64,000 nucleotides of DNA from Verrucomicrobiales bacterium (GTDB lineage Bacteria; Verrucomicrobiota; Verrucomicrobiia; Verrucomicrobiales; DEV007): assembly GCA_029213065.1 (NCBI GenBank), contig JARGPH010000013.1, forward strand, positions 71,827 to 135,826, in the 5' to 3' direction. Below the pieces are notes generated by a model, which worked only from the letters and a program-made list of their open reading frames with translations, did no database searches and had not been told where the DNA came from. The position numbers and the translations under genes were made by a program. Positions 34,714 to 42,477 of the stretch are shown piece after piece (position 1 is the first letter of the stretch; every line of letters starts with the position of its first letter).

Positions 34714-36285
34714 CTACTTCGCCGCTTCGTCTTTGAGGCCGTCCATCTTGCTGGCGTTGGCTCCCTGCGGTGCTTTCGGCCATGGCGTCTCTCCGGGAGC
34801 CCACTCGGTCGGCTGCGTTTTGCGGACTTCGTTGACTGCTTCGATCAACCATTCCGGAGTCTCGGTCTGCTCCTCAAGTCCGTAGACATAGGGAAGCGGT
34901 GGGTCCATGATCATGGGTTTGTCGCCGAGTGGAGGTCGCTCTTCTCCGGCTTCTTTGAGCCTTGCCGCGAGCTCTTTCACCAGCATCGGATAGTCGGCGG
35001 CGAGGTCGGTTTGCTCACCGGGGTCATCGACGATGTTGTAAAGCACGTCGCCCATGAGTTTGAAATCGCCGCGGCGAATCGTGGGGAGCCTGACACTGCC
35101 GGAAACATCGTAGATGATTTCTTTGCGCGGACTGTCCACGCCCTCGAAGAGCATCGCGGTCATGTCGAGACCGTCGACGGGGCGCTCCTGTTCATGGCTG
35201 CCTCCGGCGAGGGTGATGAAGGTGGGGAAAAAGTCGGCGATGAACATAAGCCCGTCTTTCGTCGTCCCGGGCTTGGTGTGGCCGGGCCAGCGAACGATCG
35301 CGGGCTGGCGGACGCCTCCTTCGTAGGTGGTGTTTTTCGTTCCCCGATAGGGCGCGCTCATCTCTTCGAGAACGGGACCGTTGTCATTCGAGAAAACGAA
35401 GAGGGTGTCTTCTTTGAAACCGTTGTCGTCGACGGCGTTTTTGATGCGACCAAGGGCACCGTCGAGGCTTTTCAGCATCGCATCGCGGATTGCGAGCGGG
35501 TCGTCGACATCGCCGTCAAACCCGGGGGGCGGGTTGAGCGGACCATGAACGGCGTTGAAGGCGACGTAGATGAAAAAGGGGCGGTCATCGTCTTTCCGCG
35601 CCTTGATGATCCGCTCGGTTTCGGCGGCGATGAGATCGGTCGCGTAGCCTTCCTCCTGAAGCGGCTTCTGATTGCGGTGCCAGTCGTAGACAGCGAAGCG
35701 GGCCGGGGCGTTGTGGACGATTGTCTTGTTGTAGTAGTCGATCCCCCAGGCGTAGTGACCATACTGATGCTCGAAGCCCTGACCCATCGGAAGGTGCTCG
35801 GGGAGCCATTCGCCGAGGTGCCATTTTCCTATCAGTGAGGTGAAATAGCCTTCCTCCTGCAGCGCTTCCGCGACGGTTCTTTCTTCGGTATCGATCCCGT
35901 GAATGATGCGGGTTTCTTCTCCGGATTCAGTGTGCGCGAGTTCCAATCCCAGTTTCGCGAGGTAGCTCGGTTTACCGAAATCCTCGGACCGCCAGTCGCC
36001 CCAGGTGCGGAAGGCGTAGCGTCCGGTGAGGAAGGCGGCCCGGGTCGGAGCGCAGACGCTGTGGGTGTAGTAATCGTTGAGTCGCATCCCCTCGGCTGCG
36101 AGGGCGTCCATATTCGGTGTCAGCGAGGTCTTCCCCCCGTTGAATCCCGGCTGAGCCCACCCCATGTCGTCGGCGAGAATAAAGACGATATTCGGTTTTG
36201 AGCCTCGTGGATCGGTCGCAGCGTGCGTGTCCGTGACTGCGAAGGCAAAAACGATGGCGAATAGGAAGAAGATCGAAGTTCTCAT
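34714..36285 (-). CDS. Exported sulfatase (CAPTR), arylsulfatase B-like
   Basis: A 523-residue sulfatase with a signal peptide (MRTSIFFLFAIVFAFAVTDTHA). NIVFILADDMGWAQPGFNGG holds metal-binding aspartates, and CAPTR starts at Cys78, giving formylglycine. GKWHLGEW is the second sulfatase signature. The overall form is that of arylsulfatase B/N-acetylgalactosamine sulfatase-like enzymes, which remove sulfate from glycans such as chondroitin or carrageenan; the substrate is not assigned. The gene stands alone. Downstream lies the inverted-repeat region, and upstream the AT-rich stretch before cassette cluster 2. Confidence 0.93.
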   Translation of the reverse strand: MRTSIFFLFAIVFAFAVTDTHAATDPRGSKPNIVFILADDMGWAQPGFNGGKTSLTPNMDALAAEGMRLNDYYTHSVCAPTRAAFLTGRYAFRTWGDWRSEDFGKPSYLAKLGLELAHTESGEETRIIHGIDTEERTVAEALQEEGYFTSLIGKWHLGEWLPEHLPMGQGFEHQYGHYAWGIDYYNKTIVHNAPARFAVYDWHRNQKPLQEEGYATDLIAAETERIIKARKDDDRPFFIYVAFNAVHGPLNPPPGFDGDVDDPLAIRDAMLKSLDGALGRIKNAVDDNGFKEDTLFVFSNDNGPVLEEMSAPYRGTKNTTYEGGVRQPAIVRWPGHTKPGTTKDGLMFIADFFPTFITLAGGSHEQERPVDGLDMTAMLFEGVDSPRKEIIYDVSGSVRLPTIRRGDFKLMGDVLYNIVDDPGEQTDLAADYPMLVKELAARLKEAGEERPPLGDKPMIMDPPLPYVYGLEEQTETPEWLIEAVNEVRKTQPTEWAPGETPWPKAPQGANASKMDGLKDEAAK

Positions 36286-36580
36286 ATATTAGGCATGTCT
36301 AGTAAATGCCAATTTGCCTGAGAAGGCGACAAAGAAACGCACTTTTGGTTGGGGTGTCTTGCGGGGCTGTTCGCGGCGTTTGGGGAGCAGGTTTGAGCTT
36401 ATCAGCTCCGATATTACGAATTCGGAAAAACTTTGAGAAAGTTCTTTCACGGGTTTTCTGGTTGCGTTAGCATCGCAGGTGAATTCCCGCCGTGAAGTTC
36501 TATACAGCAATGTCGCTTTTGTCCCCGGGCAGGCGACTGTCGCCAGTATGGAGGTAAAAGGGACGGCGGTAGATTATACT
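36286..36580. other. Gene-free stretch before cassette cluster 2
   Basis: No gene is supported. A small GGCAT/ATGCC hairpin lies at its left end. The final 60 bases are more AT-rich and lead into the attC half-site. Confidence 0.5.
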
Positions 36581-36588
36581 GTTAGTCC
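36581..36588 (+). other. attC-type core half-site at start of cassette cluster 2
   Basis: GTTAGTCC (36581-36588) is the exact complement of GGACTAAC at the end of the same cassette (37509-37516). This match is what excision as a circle would require. Confidence 0.7.
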
Positions 36589-36603
36589 GAGAAATTCCCT
36601 ACT

Positions 36604-37515
36604 ATGAACGTCCCCGACGATGTATGCAGCTGGTTTAAGGAGCAGTTCGCCCAATGTAATCAGCGAATATCACAAAAGATATCTCTGAATCCGAACACTC
36701 ACGAGCCATCTCTCGACATGACGTTCGTTGAGCATTTCAGTCAGCTCTCAGCGCCGAGGACGCTTTCTTCCGGTTGGACGGTGAGAATTGACACCCATTT
36801 CCTTGGAGGTTTGCGGCACTATCTCGGCAAGTGGGAAATAGCAGACATTGGTCTAATCGTTCACTACACTAAGGGATCTGAACACCTCCACTCAAAGGCC
36901 GCTGTGCTGCAGTCGAAGCGACTTTATCCTAAGAATAAGAACATCAAGGAAGATGTCGTCGAAGACTACATGATCGGGATGGCGCGGTTGAGTGATCCAG
37001 AAGATTTCCGCGTCCCGCCGCACCACGGAGCGACTTTCGACTTCAATGATGAATGCGCCTACGGCGCATTAAAAGTTAGCGACGAACAGTGGAAGGCAAT
37101 AAAGGATTACACCGAGAAGAGCAAAGTGCCGGTATACTACCAATTCTATAATCCTCTCAATATTCCATACTCTGCTTCGGTTCCGTTTAGCGGAAGCCCA
37201 GACATCGACACTTCCGTAGGCTTAGGGACACGAATTGTTCCCTCAGCAGATATATTTAAGCGCCTCGGGGGAATGACGCCTGGCTCATCACCAAAGATTT
37301 CCGATCTATCGGGGCTTCAAGATGCGGCGCAGTATTTTGGCTGGAGCTTGGAATATTTTGTCGCCGGACTTCTAATACCATGTATCGAAGGGTATCGATA
37401 CAAAAGTTTGGCCGATGAGAATATCGAGCGATTGTTCTACCGCCGTTCGGGGGCGATAGCCTCAGCAGTTGCTTTCACCTTGGAGGCTCCAGAGGACTGG
37501 AAAATGGAGGACTAA
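36604..37515 (+). CDS. Cassette protein, possible PD-(D/E/Q)xK nuclease fold
   Basis: A 303-residue soluble protein. Its central part reads GKWEIADIGLIVHYT, then about 13 residues later KAAVLQSKRLYPK. An aspartate followed at this spacing by QxK on a strand resembles the QxK form of the PD-(D/E)xK nuclease core seen in Mrr-type restriction enzymes. This is by eye and low certainty; two-metal catalysis cannot be shown. Other motifs include HFLGGLRHYLG before the core and a hydrophobic helix near the end (YFVAGLLIPCIEGY). The stop codon TAA lies inside the inverse core of the following attC. Function is unknown; defence is a guess from the context. Confidence 0.7.
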   Translation: MNVPDDVCSWFKEQFAQCNQRISQKISLNPNTHEPSLDMTFVEHFSQLSAPRTLSSGWTVRIDTHFLGGLRHYLGKWEIADIGLIVHYTKGSEHLHSKAAVLQSKRLYPKNKNIKEDVVEDYMIGMARLSDPEDFRVPPHHGATFDFNDECAYGALKVSDEQWKAIKDYTEKSKVPVYYQFYNPLNIPYSASVPFSGSPDIDTSVGLGTRIVPSADIFKRLGGMTPGSSPKISDLSGLQDAAQYFGWSLEYFVAGLLIPCIEGYRYKSLADENIERLFYRRSGAIASAVAFTLEAPEDWKMED

Positions 37516-37634
37516 CAAGGAGTCGATCCTAACGCCTTCCCCGCCGCGAGTTCAACCGGCCATGACCATTCAACCATCAACCCAGAAGTCGGAGCGCGCC
37601 CTCGGTCAGGCGTAGGATGACTTTGACGTTAGGT
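37509..37634 (+). repeat. attC site between the two cassettes of cluster 2
   Basis: The left inverse core is GGACTAAC and the right core GTTAGGT matches GTTRRRY exactly. Arms at 37521-37536 and 37609-37623 pair over AGTC, ATCCTA and CGCC. They leave exactly two unpaired bases on the left arm (a G and an A), the extrahelical bases that orient integron recombination. This is the most complete attC in the window. Confidence 0.88.
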
Positions 37635-37641
37635 GCAGAAA

Positions 37642-38256
37642 ATGAGCGCAGAGCCAGATATCTCCATGTATTGCGATCAGATGGAGCTAGTTAAGAAGCG
37701 CATCGATGTGATTCTCTATTTCGAGCGAGGACAGGGCGGATCACTCTATGTGGCTTCGGCGATCGAATCAGTTTACCTGCAATTCAGGAAGATTCTCGAA
37801 CTGATCGCCATGGCTTCACTGGTTGCCAATAAGGAAGTGTATTCGCGCGAGCACAGCAACTTTGAACGGCACTGGAATGCTCGAAGGATGCTTGAATCAC
37901 TCGAGCGCTTCAATCCGGAATTTTATCCCAAGCCAATCATCGAACAAGAAGGCGGATTTAATCTTGTAGACAAGGAAGATGGATTTCTGACTCGAGAGGA
38001 TTTTGTGACCCTGTATGGGCTATGCGGCGCAATCATGCACACAAACAATCCATACGGAGAACAAACAGACTATGGCCAATACCAATCCCAGATCACCCGG
38101 TGGCGGGAACTGATCATCGGCTTGCTCAACAACCACAAGATCCACCTGCTTGACGATCCGAACATGTATGTGATCCACATGCAGGAAGATCGCGATAACA
38201 AGGTTCACGCTTATACGTTCGCACCCGTGCCTCGTGGACAACAACCAAGCACCTAA
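37642..38256 (+). CDS. Hypothetical helix-rich cassette protein, HEPN-like by eye
   Basis: A 204-residue soluble protein; I take the ATG at 37642 rather than a GTG nine bases upstream that lies inside the attC core. It is helix-rich, with VYLQFRKILELIAMASLVAN in the first half and LYGLCGAIMHTNNPYG further on. A conserved-looking Arg/Lys helix followed by a His-containing helix recalls HEPN proteins, but the exact RxxxxH signature is not seen. The TAA stop forms part of GCACCTAAC. The gene fills its cassette exactly, and no function can be assigned. Confidence 0.68.
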   Translation: MSAEPDISMYCDQMELVKKRIDVILYFERGQGGSLYVASAIESVYLQFRKILELIAMASLVANKEVYSREHSNFERHWNARRMLESLERFNPEFYPKPIIEQEGGFNLVDKEDGFLTREDFVTLYGLCGAIMHTNNPYGEQTDYGQYQSQITRWRELIIGLLNNHKIHLLDDPNMYVIHMQEDRDNKVHAYTFAPVPRGQQPST

Positions 38257-38257
38257 C
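38249..38257 (+). other. Orphan attC inverse core at end of cassette cluster 2
   Basis: GCACCTAAC is the exact complement of GTTAGGTGC, which opens the same cassette (37628-37636). The right half of this attC is missing; about 70 bp later a tandem repeat begins, so the site seems truncated. Confidence 0.7.
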
Positions 38258-38325
38258 AAGTCGCGCCTCCCGCAGCGATAGAACGGTTCCCCCGAGTTCT
38301 TCGAGTTGCGGCACTGATATTTGGA

Positions 38326-38371
38326 TGTTTTATGGGACAGACAAATAGTGTTTTATGGGACAGACAAATAG
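38326..38371. repeat. Exact tandem 23-bp duplication containing GGGACAGACAAATAG
   Basis: Two perfect 23-bp copies (38326-38348 and 38349-38371) stand side by side. Each contains TATGGGACAGACAAATAG. A diverged copy with flanking bases lies at 39421-39455, so the nucleotidyltransferase pair is bracketed. Sequences of the GGGACAG type are known next to RAYT/IS200-like transposase genes, but no transposase is present here. Confidence 0.75.
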
Positions 38372-38560
38372 CGTGAAAAAATCAGGTTCGAGCCCCGTAC
38401 CTCAGTGACTCACAAGGGCAGAAGCGAGATTGACTCAGGAAATGCGTTCTGCACTATGTCTGAGTTACGAACATTGGCACTCAAACCGCTGTCACCGAGG
38501 TAAATCAATTGTTTATCCCCACATCACTTAAAATCCCGAGCCGAATTTTAATCGAAAACC

Positions 38561-39124
38561 CTACCGGGATATCTCGTCGATGATCTCGTCCAACCCTCTG
38601 ATGCGGTAGCTTTTACACAACTCCCGAATCCGATCGATGTCTGCGTCCGGGTTCCGTGTCAACAGTTCGGCGACATCCGCTTTCGATTTCAGGCCGCCTG
38701 CATAGAGTTTCAGGACGATAAGGTGGGCAAGAGGTGCCAGTCGCAGTCGGCTGCCCGGTTTTACGGTTAGGTTTGCTACCTTGAGAGCATCCGAGATAAC
38801 GGCAGGAAAGGTCTGGCCAAAATTAACGATTTGTACGAGACCGAACTCTCCTGTTACATCAATGACACCCGAGAAGGGATCGGCACCATCCGGTTCCCGA
38901 AGTTCAGTCTGAAAACCGCCGACTCGCAAAGCGTCCGTAATTTTGCGAAGAGTTGCCAGGTCGGTGTTGACCCCGAGATCGATATCTTCGGTGTAGCGTA
39001 TGTAGCGGTGGGCCGCGAGCGCTATTGCGCCGATGACTATGGCCTCGACCTGAAATTCTTCCAAAATTGCTGCAACCTTTTCTGCAGCATGAAGATTAGC
39101 TTCTGCTTCGCTCATCCGGCTCAT
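38561..39124 (-). CDS. Nucleotidyltransferase-fold protein (AbiEii-like)
   Basis: A 187-residue protein of the DNA polymerase beta-like nucleotidyltransferase superfamily. The core motif is IVIGAIALAAHRYIRYTEDID, where TEDIDLGV carries the paired aspartates that bind metal; a helical C-terminal part contains LAHLIVLKLYAGGLKSKADV. This is the pattern of AbiEii/MNT-type toxins or small NTPases acting on RNA or protein. It overlaps the upstream small gene by 29 bases on the same strand, as in toxin-antitoxin pairs. An alternative start lies 9 bases downstream of 39124. Confidence 0.85.
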   Translation of the reverse strand: MSRMSEAEANLHAAEKVAAILEEFQVEAIVIGAIALAAHRYIRYTEDIDLGVNTDLATLRKITDALRVGGFQTELREPDGADPFSGVIDVTGEFGLVQIVNFGQTFPAVISDALKVANLTVKPGSRLRLAPLAHLIVLKLYAGGLKSKADVAELLTRNPDADIDRIRELCKSYRIRGLDEIIDEISR

Positions 39125-39305
39125 CGGGTTGCGCTACCAACGGAGCAGGCTCCAGCCACGCGAACCTCGACTTCATGCTCAGGGCAGCGAATATGCGTTC
39201 TTCCACTGTCATTGCCCGAGCGCGGGCGATCTCCGCTTGGAGGGAGGCATCGGCACAAGTGCTCGCTGATGAGACGCGGAGCGTCAATGGATCCGGGTTG
39301 GGCAT
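39096..39305 (-). CDS. Small protein preceding the nucleotidyltransferase, antitoxin-like partner
   Basis: A 69-residue protein with a central helix containing ARARAMTVEERIFAALSMK, a pattern often found in short proteins before nucleotidyltransferase genes. It overlaps the next gene by 29 bases, suggesting coupled translation. No DNA-binding fold is evident. The antitoxin role is inferred from arrangement only, and the N-terminal 20 residues may not be translated. Confidence 0.55.
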   Translation of the reverse strand: MPNPDPLTLRVSSASTCADASLQAEIARARAMTVEERIFAALSMKSRFAWLEPAPLVAQPDEPDERSRS

Positions 39306-39420
39306 TGGAACAAGCTAAGTTCCTCCATTCTGCTCGGTTTTCAAGGAGGGAGCCAAGGGGAGGCTCAGGGACTCCAGTCAAAGAAGAGTTTGCAGCACCG
39401 CAACTACGCGTAATCTAAGT

Positions 39421-39455
39421 GCTTTAAGAGACAGGCAAATAGTGTGAATAATCAG
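39421..39455. repeat. Diverged copy of the repeat at 38326-38371
   Basis: GAGACAGGCAAATAGTGTG with flanking TTTAA and AATCAG matches the second left copy and its flank at most positions. It lies on the other side of the nucleotidyltransferase pair, in direct orientation. Confidence 0.6.
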
Positions 39456-39517
39456 TCGTGAGAGAACACCCGCCCTCAATAGACATCGAAAATCACGAAA
39501 GCGACAAAGACCGAATA

Positions 39518-40306
39518 ATGGAAGAACAGCCACCCAAAAATCGAAGGAGTTTTATAGCGGGCGTTTTCATTGGTCTGAAAGCCTACTTCAAGGTAGTGCC
39601 GGTGATGTTTCGAAACGGCCTTTGGCCGGTGCAGCTACTCCCCGCCTTGATCAGCCTGATTCTGAGTGTGGGAATGGCTTTCTCGTTTTACCTGATCTCC
39701 GGAAAGCTCACGGAGTGGCTCGATGGTCTCATCACGATTCCGTGGGAATGGCTTGATACGACTCTCGATGTGACGATTCGTATTCTCTCTTTTCTCATTC
39801 TCGCGGTGGCGTTTGTGTTTGCTCACAAGCACATCGTCATCGTGGTGCTTTCGCCCTTACTCGGAAAAGTGGCTGAAGTGACTCATCGAGCGGTCACGTC
39901 TGAATCTGAGACTTCGCCGCTTGCCTTTCCGGCGGCAATGGCTCGCAGTATTCGGATTAACTTTGGAAATGTGTTTAAGGAGCTCTTCCTGAATTTCGTA
40001 TTTCTGCTTTGTAATTTTATTCCCGTGGTTGGATCGCTTGCCTCTTCGGCAGGGCTGTTCATTACCCAGGCCCGATTCCTTGGATATGGGCTCATGGATT
40101 TTCCTCTGGAGCATCGCCATTTTTCCGTGTCGGAGAGCATGGCCTGGATGAAGAAGCGGGATGGTATTTCAACCGGATTGGGCGCTGGATACGTGCTGTT
40201 GATGTTGATCCCCTTCGTGGGGTGGATGTTCGCGCCTACCTTTGGAACGGTCGCGGGAACCTTGTTGGCGATCGATGAATTGGATAGGGAGAAGCCTTCC
40301 CGCTGA
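39518..40306 (+). CDS. EI24/CysZ-like membrane protein
   Basis: A 262-residue inner membrane protein. The ATG at 39518 (MEEQPPKNRRSFIAGVF) avoids 20 atypical upstream residues. It opens with GLKAYFKVVP and has several hydrophobic helices (LLPALISLILSVGMAFSFYL, LSFLILAVAFVFA, FVFLLCNFIPVVGSLAS, YVLLMLIPFVGWMFAP). The FIPVVG and FVGWMFAPTFGTVAGTLL elements are typical of the EI24/CysZ family. E. coli CysZ imports sulfate, which is interesting beside many sulfatases, but family members vary and transport of sulfate here is not shown. Confidence 0.8.
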   Translation: MEEQPPKNRRSFIAGVFIGLKAYFKVVPVMFRNGLWPVQLLPALISLILSVGMAFSFYLISGKLTEWLDGLITIPWEWLDTTLDVTIRILSFLILAVAFVFAHKHIVIVVLSPLLGKVAEVTHRAVTSESETSPLAFPAAMARSIRINFGNVFKELFLNFVFLLCNFIPVVGSLASSAGLFITQARFLGYGLMDFPLEHRHFSVSESMAWMKKRDGISTGLGAGYVLLMLIPFVGWMFAPTFGTVAGTLLAIDELDREKPSR

Positions 40307-40593
40307 TTTGGGGCTGCGCCCACTTTCAGGGTGGGGGATTTCGCGGGGTTGCAGGTTTTCGTTCCCGGCGAATCACCTGAAAGAATGCGGAAAGGATTCC
40401 GACGCTCCATTGGTGAGAACGTGTCGAGGGGCGCAGTCCTCTGCGCCTTTGCTCAAGACAGGTCCGGCACCGTCTCCACATCTTCGCGGACTGATGACTT
40501 GCTTTTGACAGGCTGCGGGACCTCGCAAGTCTTCGTAGACAAACGCGGTTTGTTGGGAACCTTTTACCGAATGAATTCCTATCTCCGCCTTTG
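40307..40593. other. Intergenic region with GC hairpin
   Basis: No gene is supported; the minus-strand ORF here looks spurious. A perfect 7-bp hairpin, GGCGCAG/CTGCGCC with a TCCT loop (40431-40448), is followed by TT; it may be a weak terminator for the EI24-like gene. Confidence 0.45.
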
Positions 40594-41304
40594 ATGCAGG
40601 CTATTGCCAAAACTCCCTATCTGAAGCGATTGTCGCGAAACAGTCTCGAAGGGGTGCGCTCCAATCTGATTCCCGGTTTTTTTCTCTGGCTCGTTGGGTT
40701 GACGGTCGTTGCTGTCTATTATCTGGTGCCGCCGGCGCGGGGTTCCTTTGAGTGGGTCAGCGGGAAAAAAGAGCAATACGGGTATCTCTACTCGGGGGTG
40801 TCGACGGCGCTTTTCGGCGGTCTCATTCCTTTCCTCTATCTCTGGTGGAGGGGGGGGATTCCCCGGGGACGGGTCGTTTCCTGGGGGCTCTTTCTCGTGA
40901 TCTACTGGTCGATCAAAGGGATCGAAGTGGACGCGCTCTACCGTTTTCAGGGGTGGCTCTTCGGTGAGGGGACGGACTTTAAGACAATTGTTGCGAAGGT
41001 TTGTGTGGACCAGTTTGTCTACTGCCCTTTCTGGTCAGCACCGCTCACCGCGATCTTTTACGGCTGGAAGGTGGCGGGGTTTTCCTGGAAGCGCCTGCGG
41101 CCGAAGTTGAACCGCGATTTTTTTCTCATGGTGATTCCGGGGGTCTTGCTTTCGACCTGGATCGTCTGGCTTCCCGCCGTGGCGATCATTTACGCCCTCC
41201 CGCCGGGCTTGCAGATTCCGTTGTTCAATCTCGTGCTCTGCTTTTTCGTGCTCCTCATCAGTATGCTCTCGAAAGACGAGTCCCGTTTTCAGGGGGAAGC
41301 TTAG
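40594..41304 (+). CDS. Mpv17/PMP22-like membrane protein
   Basis: A 236-residue protein with about six membrane segments. The C-terminal half matches the Mpv17/PMP22 family known from mitochondrial and peroxisomal membranes. FKTIVAKVCVDQFVYCPFW corresponds to the conserved K..DQ..P block, then KLNRDFFLMVIPGVLLSTW and IVWLPAVAIIYALPPGLQ match the W.P...N...VP..Q block, followed by LVLCFFVLLIS. Mpv17 forms a small-solute channel in mitochondria. The role here is unknown. The match is by eye from remembered human MPV17. The start is taken at 40594, the ATG after a TTG codon. The gene lies between the EI24-like gene and ThuA. Confidence 0.72.
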   Translation: MQAIAKTPYLKRLSRNSLEGVRSNLIPGFFLWLVGLTVVAVYYLVPPARGSFEWVSGKKEQYGYLYSGVSTALFGGLIPFLYLWWRGGIPRGRVVSWGLFLVIYWSIKGIEVDALYRFQGWLFGEGTDFKTIVAKVCVDQFVYCPFWSAPLTAIFYGWKVAGFSWKRLRPKLNRDFFLMVIPGVLLSTWIVWLPAVAIIYALPPGLQIPLFNLVLCFFVLLISMLSKDESRFQGEA

Positions 41305-41342
41305 CTTTACCTGAAAGCGATTCTCTGAGAGATTTTCGGGAT

Positions 41343-42398
41343 ATGAAAAAAGCGTATCTCAGTGTTCTCATTCTCTTTTCGATCCTGATGGGATCGGCGA
41401 CGTCGATTTTTGCGAATCCGGTGAAATACGAAGCGGCCGCGGCTGACTCCAGGGGAAAGCACCTTGTTCTCATTGCGAGTGATCACGAATACCGCAGCGA
41501 GGAAACTCTCCCGGCGCTCGCCCGCATCCTCACGAAGCATCACGGGTTCGATTGCACGGTTCTTTTCGGGGTCGATGAGAATGGCCATATTAAGGCGGGT
41601 GAATCCAATATTCCGGGACTCGAAGCACTCGATACCGCTGACGGCATGATTATCTTCACCCGTTTCCAGGCGCTCCCCGATGAGCAGATGCAGCACATCG
41701 ACGCCTACCTGAAGCGCGGCGGTCCGGTCATGGGCCTGCGGACGTCGACTCATGGCTTCAAGTATGGAAATCAGGAGAGCGATTTCGCGAAATACGATTT
41801 CCAGTCAAAGGTGGAAGGCTATGAAAAGGGATTCGGGGAACAGGTCCTCGGGCAGACTTGGGTGGGGCACTACGGACAGAATCACAAGCAAAGCACGCGG
41901 ATCACGATCATTCCCGAGAAAGCTGAGCACCCGATCCTGACAGGGGTGAAGGATATTCACGTTCAGGCAGGTGGATACAACGCCGAGCCGGCCGACGATT
42001 GGAACATCCTCACGATGGCGCAGCCGCTCATGAGCATGGAAGTCGACGGCGAACCCGACGCAACGAAGCCGCCGATGGCATCTGAGTGGACGCGGGAATA
42101 CAGCGGTGAGAACGGCACAAAAGGCCGTGTTTTTACCTCACTCTATGGCGCATCCGAAGATCTTCTCAATGATGGCTACCGCCGTATGCTCGTGAATGCG
42201 GCCTACTGGATGCTTGGTTTGGAAGAGCAAATTACCGCTGATTCGTCGATTGATTTCGTGGGGCCCTATAAGCCCAACACCTTTCGTAACGCCGGTTATG
42301 CACAAGGAGTGAAGCCGGAGGCCTACAATGGATTTGAAAGTCCCGTTCCCGCGAACAACGACGTCGCTCCTCCTGCGCCGAAGAAAAAGAAGAAGTGA
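41343..42398 (+). CDS. Exported ThuA-like protein with poly-Lys tail
   Basis: A 351-residue ThuA-family protein with a signal peptide (MKKAYLSVLILFSILMGSATSIFA). ThuA is a class I glutamine amidotransferase-like fold linked with trehalose and other sugar metabolism. Typical features are LVLIASDHEYRSEETLPALA, ADGMIIFTRFQALPDEQMQH, GGPVMGLRTSTHGF and RVFTSLYGASEDLLNDGYRRM. The protein ends in APPAPKKKKK. It precedes the ECF sigma factor by 79 bp and might be co-regulated. Genome neighbours of ThuA in PVC bacteria are often oxidoreductases and DUF1080 proteins, as here. Confidence 0.88.
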   Translation: MKKAYLSVLILFSILMGSATSIFANPVKYEAAAADSRGKHLVLIASDHEYRSEETLPALARILTKHHGFDCTVLFGVDENGHIKAGESNIPGLEALDTADGMIIFTRFQALPDEQMQHIDAYLKRGGPVMGLRTSTHGFKYGNQESDFAKYDFQSKVEGYEKGFGEQVLGQTWVGHYGQNHKQSTRITIIPEKAEHPILTGVKDIHVQAGGYNAEPADDWNILTMAQPLMSMEVDGEPDATKPPMASEWTREYSGENGTKGRVFTSLYGASEDLLNDGYRRMLVNAAYWMLGLEEQITADSSIDFVGPYKPNTFRNAGYAQGVKPEAYNGFESPVPANNDVAPPAPKKKKK

Positions 42399-42425
42399 TT
42401 TCCTTCTTTTTCAGAAAAAAGGAAA
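42399..42425 (+). repeat. AT-rich hairpin between ThuA and ECF sigma gene
   Basis: TTCCTT and TTTTT on the left pair with AAAAA and AGGAA on the right around a CAG loop, with a run of A after it. It may reduce read-through from ThuA into the sigma gene. Confidence 0.45.
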
Positions 42426-42477
42426 AAACAGACAGAAAAGTCGGCAGGTGGTCTTCTCAACCGGAATAAGTAGGTGA

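Noticed and set aside
34645-35838. Long + strand open frame over the sulfatase at 34714
   Set aside because: Antisense to a clear sulfatase with intact motifs.
38383-38402. CAGGTTCGAGCCCCGTACC resembles a tRNA T-arm and could be an attachment-site remnant
   Set aside because: The flanking bases do not form a T-stem, and no acceptor or anticodon arms are found.
40326-40610. Minus-strand open frame of 94 codons in the gap after the EI24-like gene
   Set aside because: Arg/Ser-rich, no start signal and no family features; likely spurious.
41001-41342. Upstream extension of the ThuA frame
   Set aside because: It overlaps the Mpv17-like gene in another frame, while the ATG at 41343 gives a perfect signal peptide.
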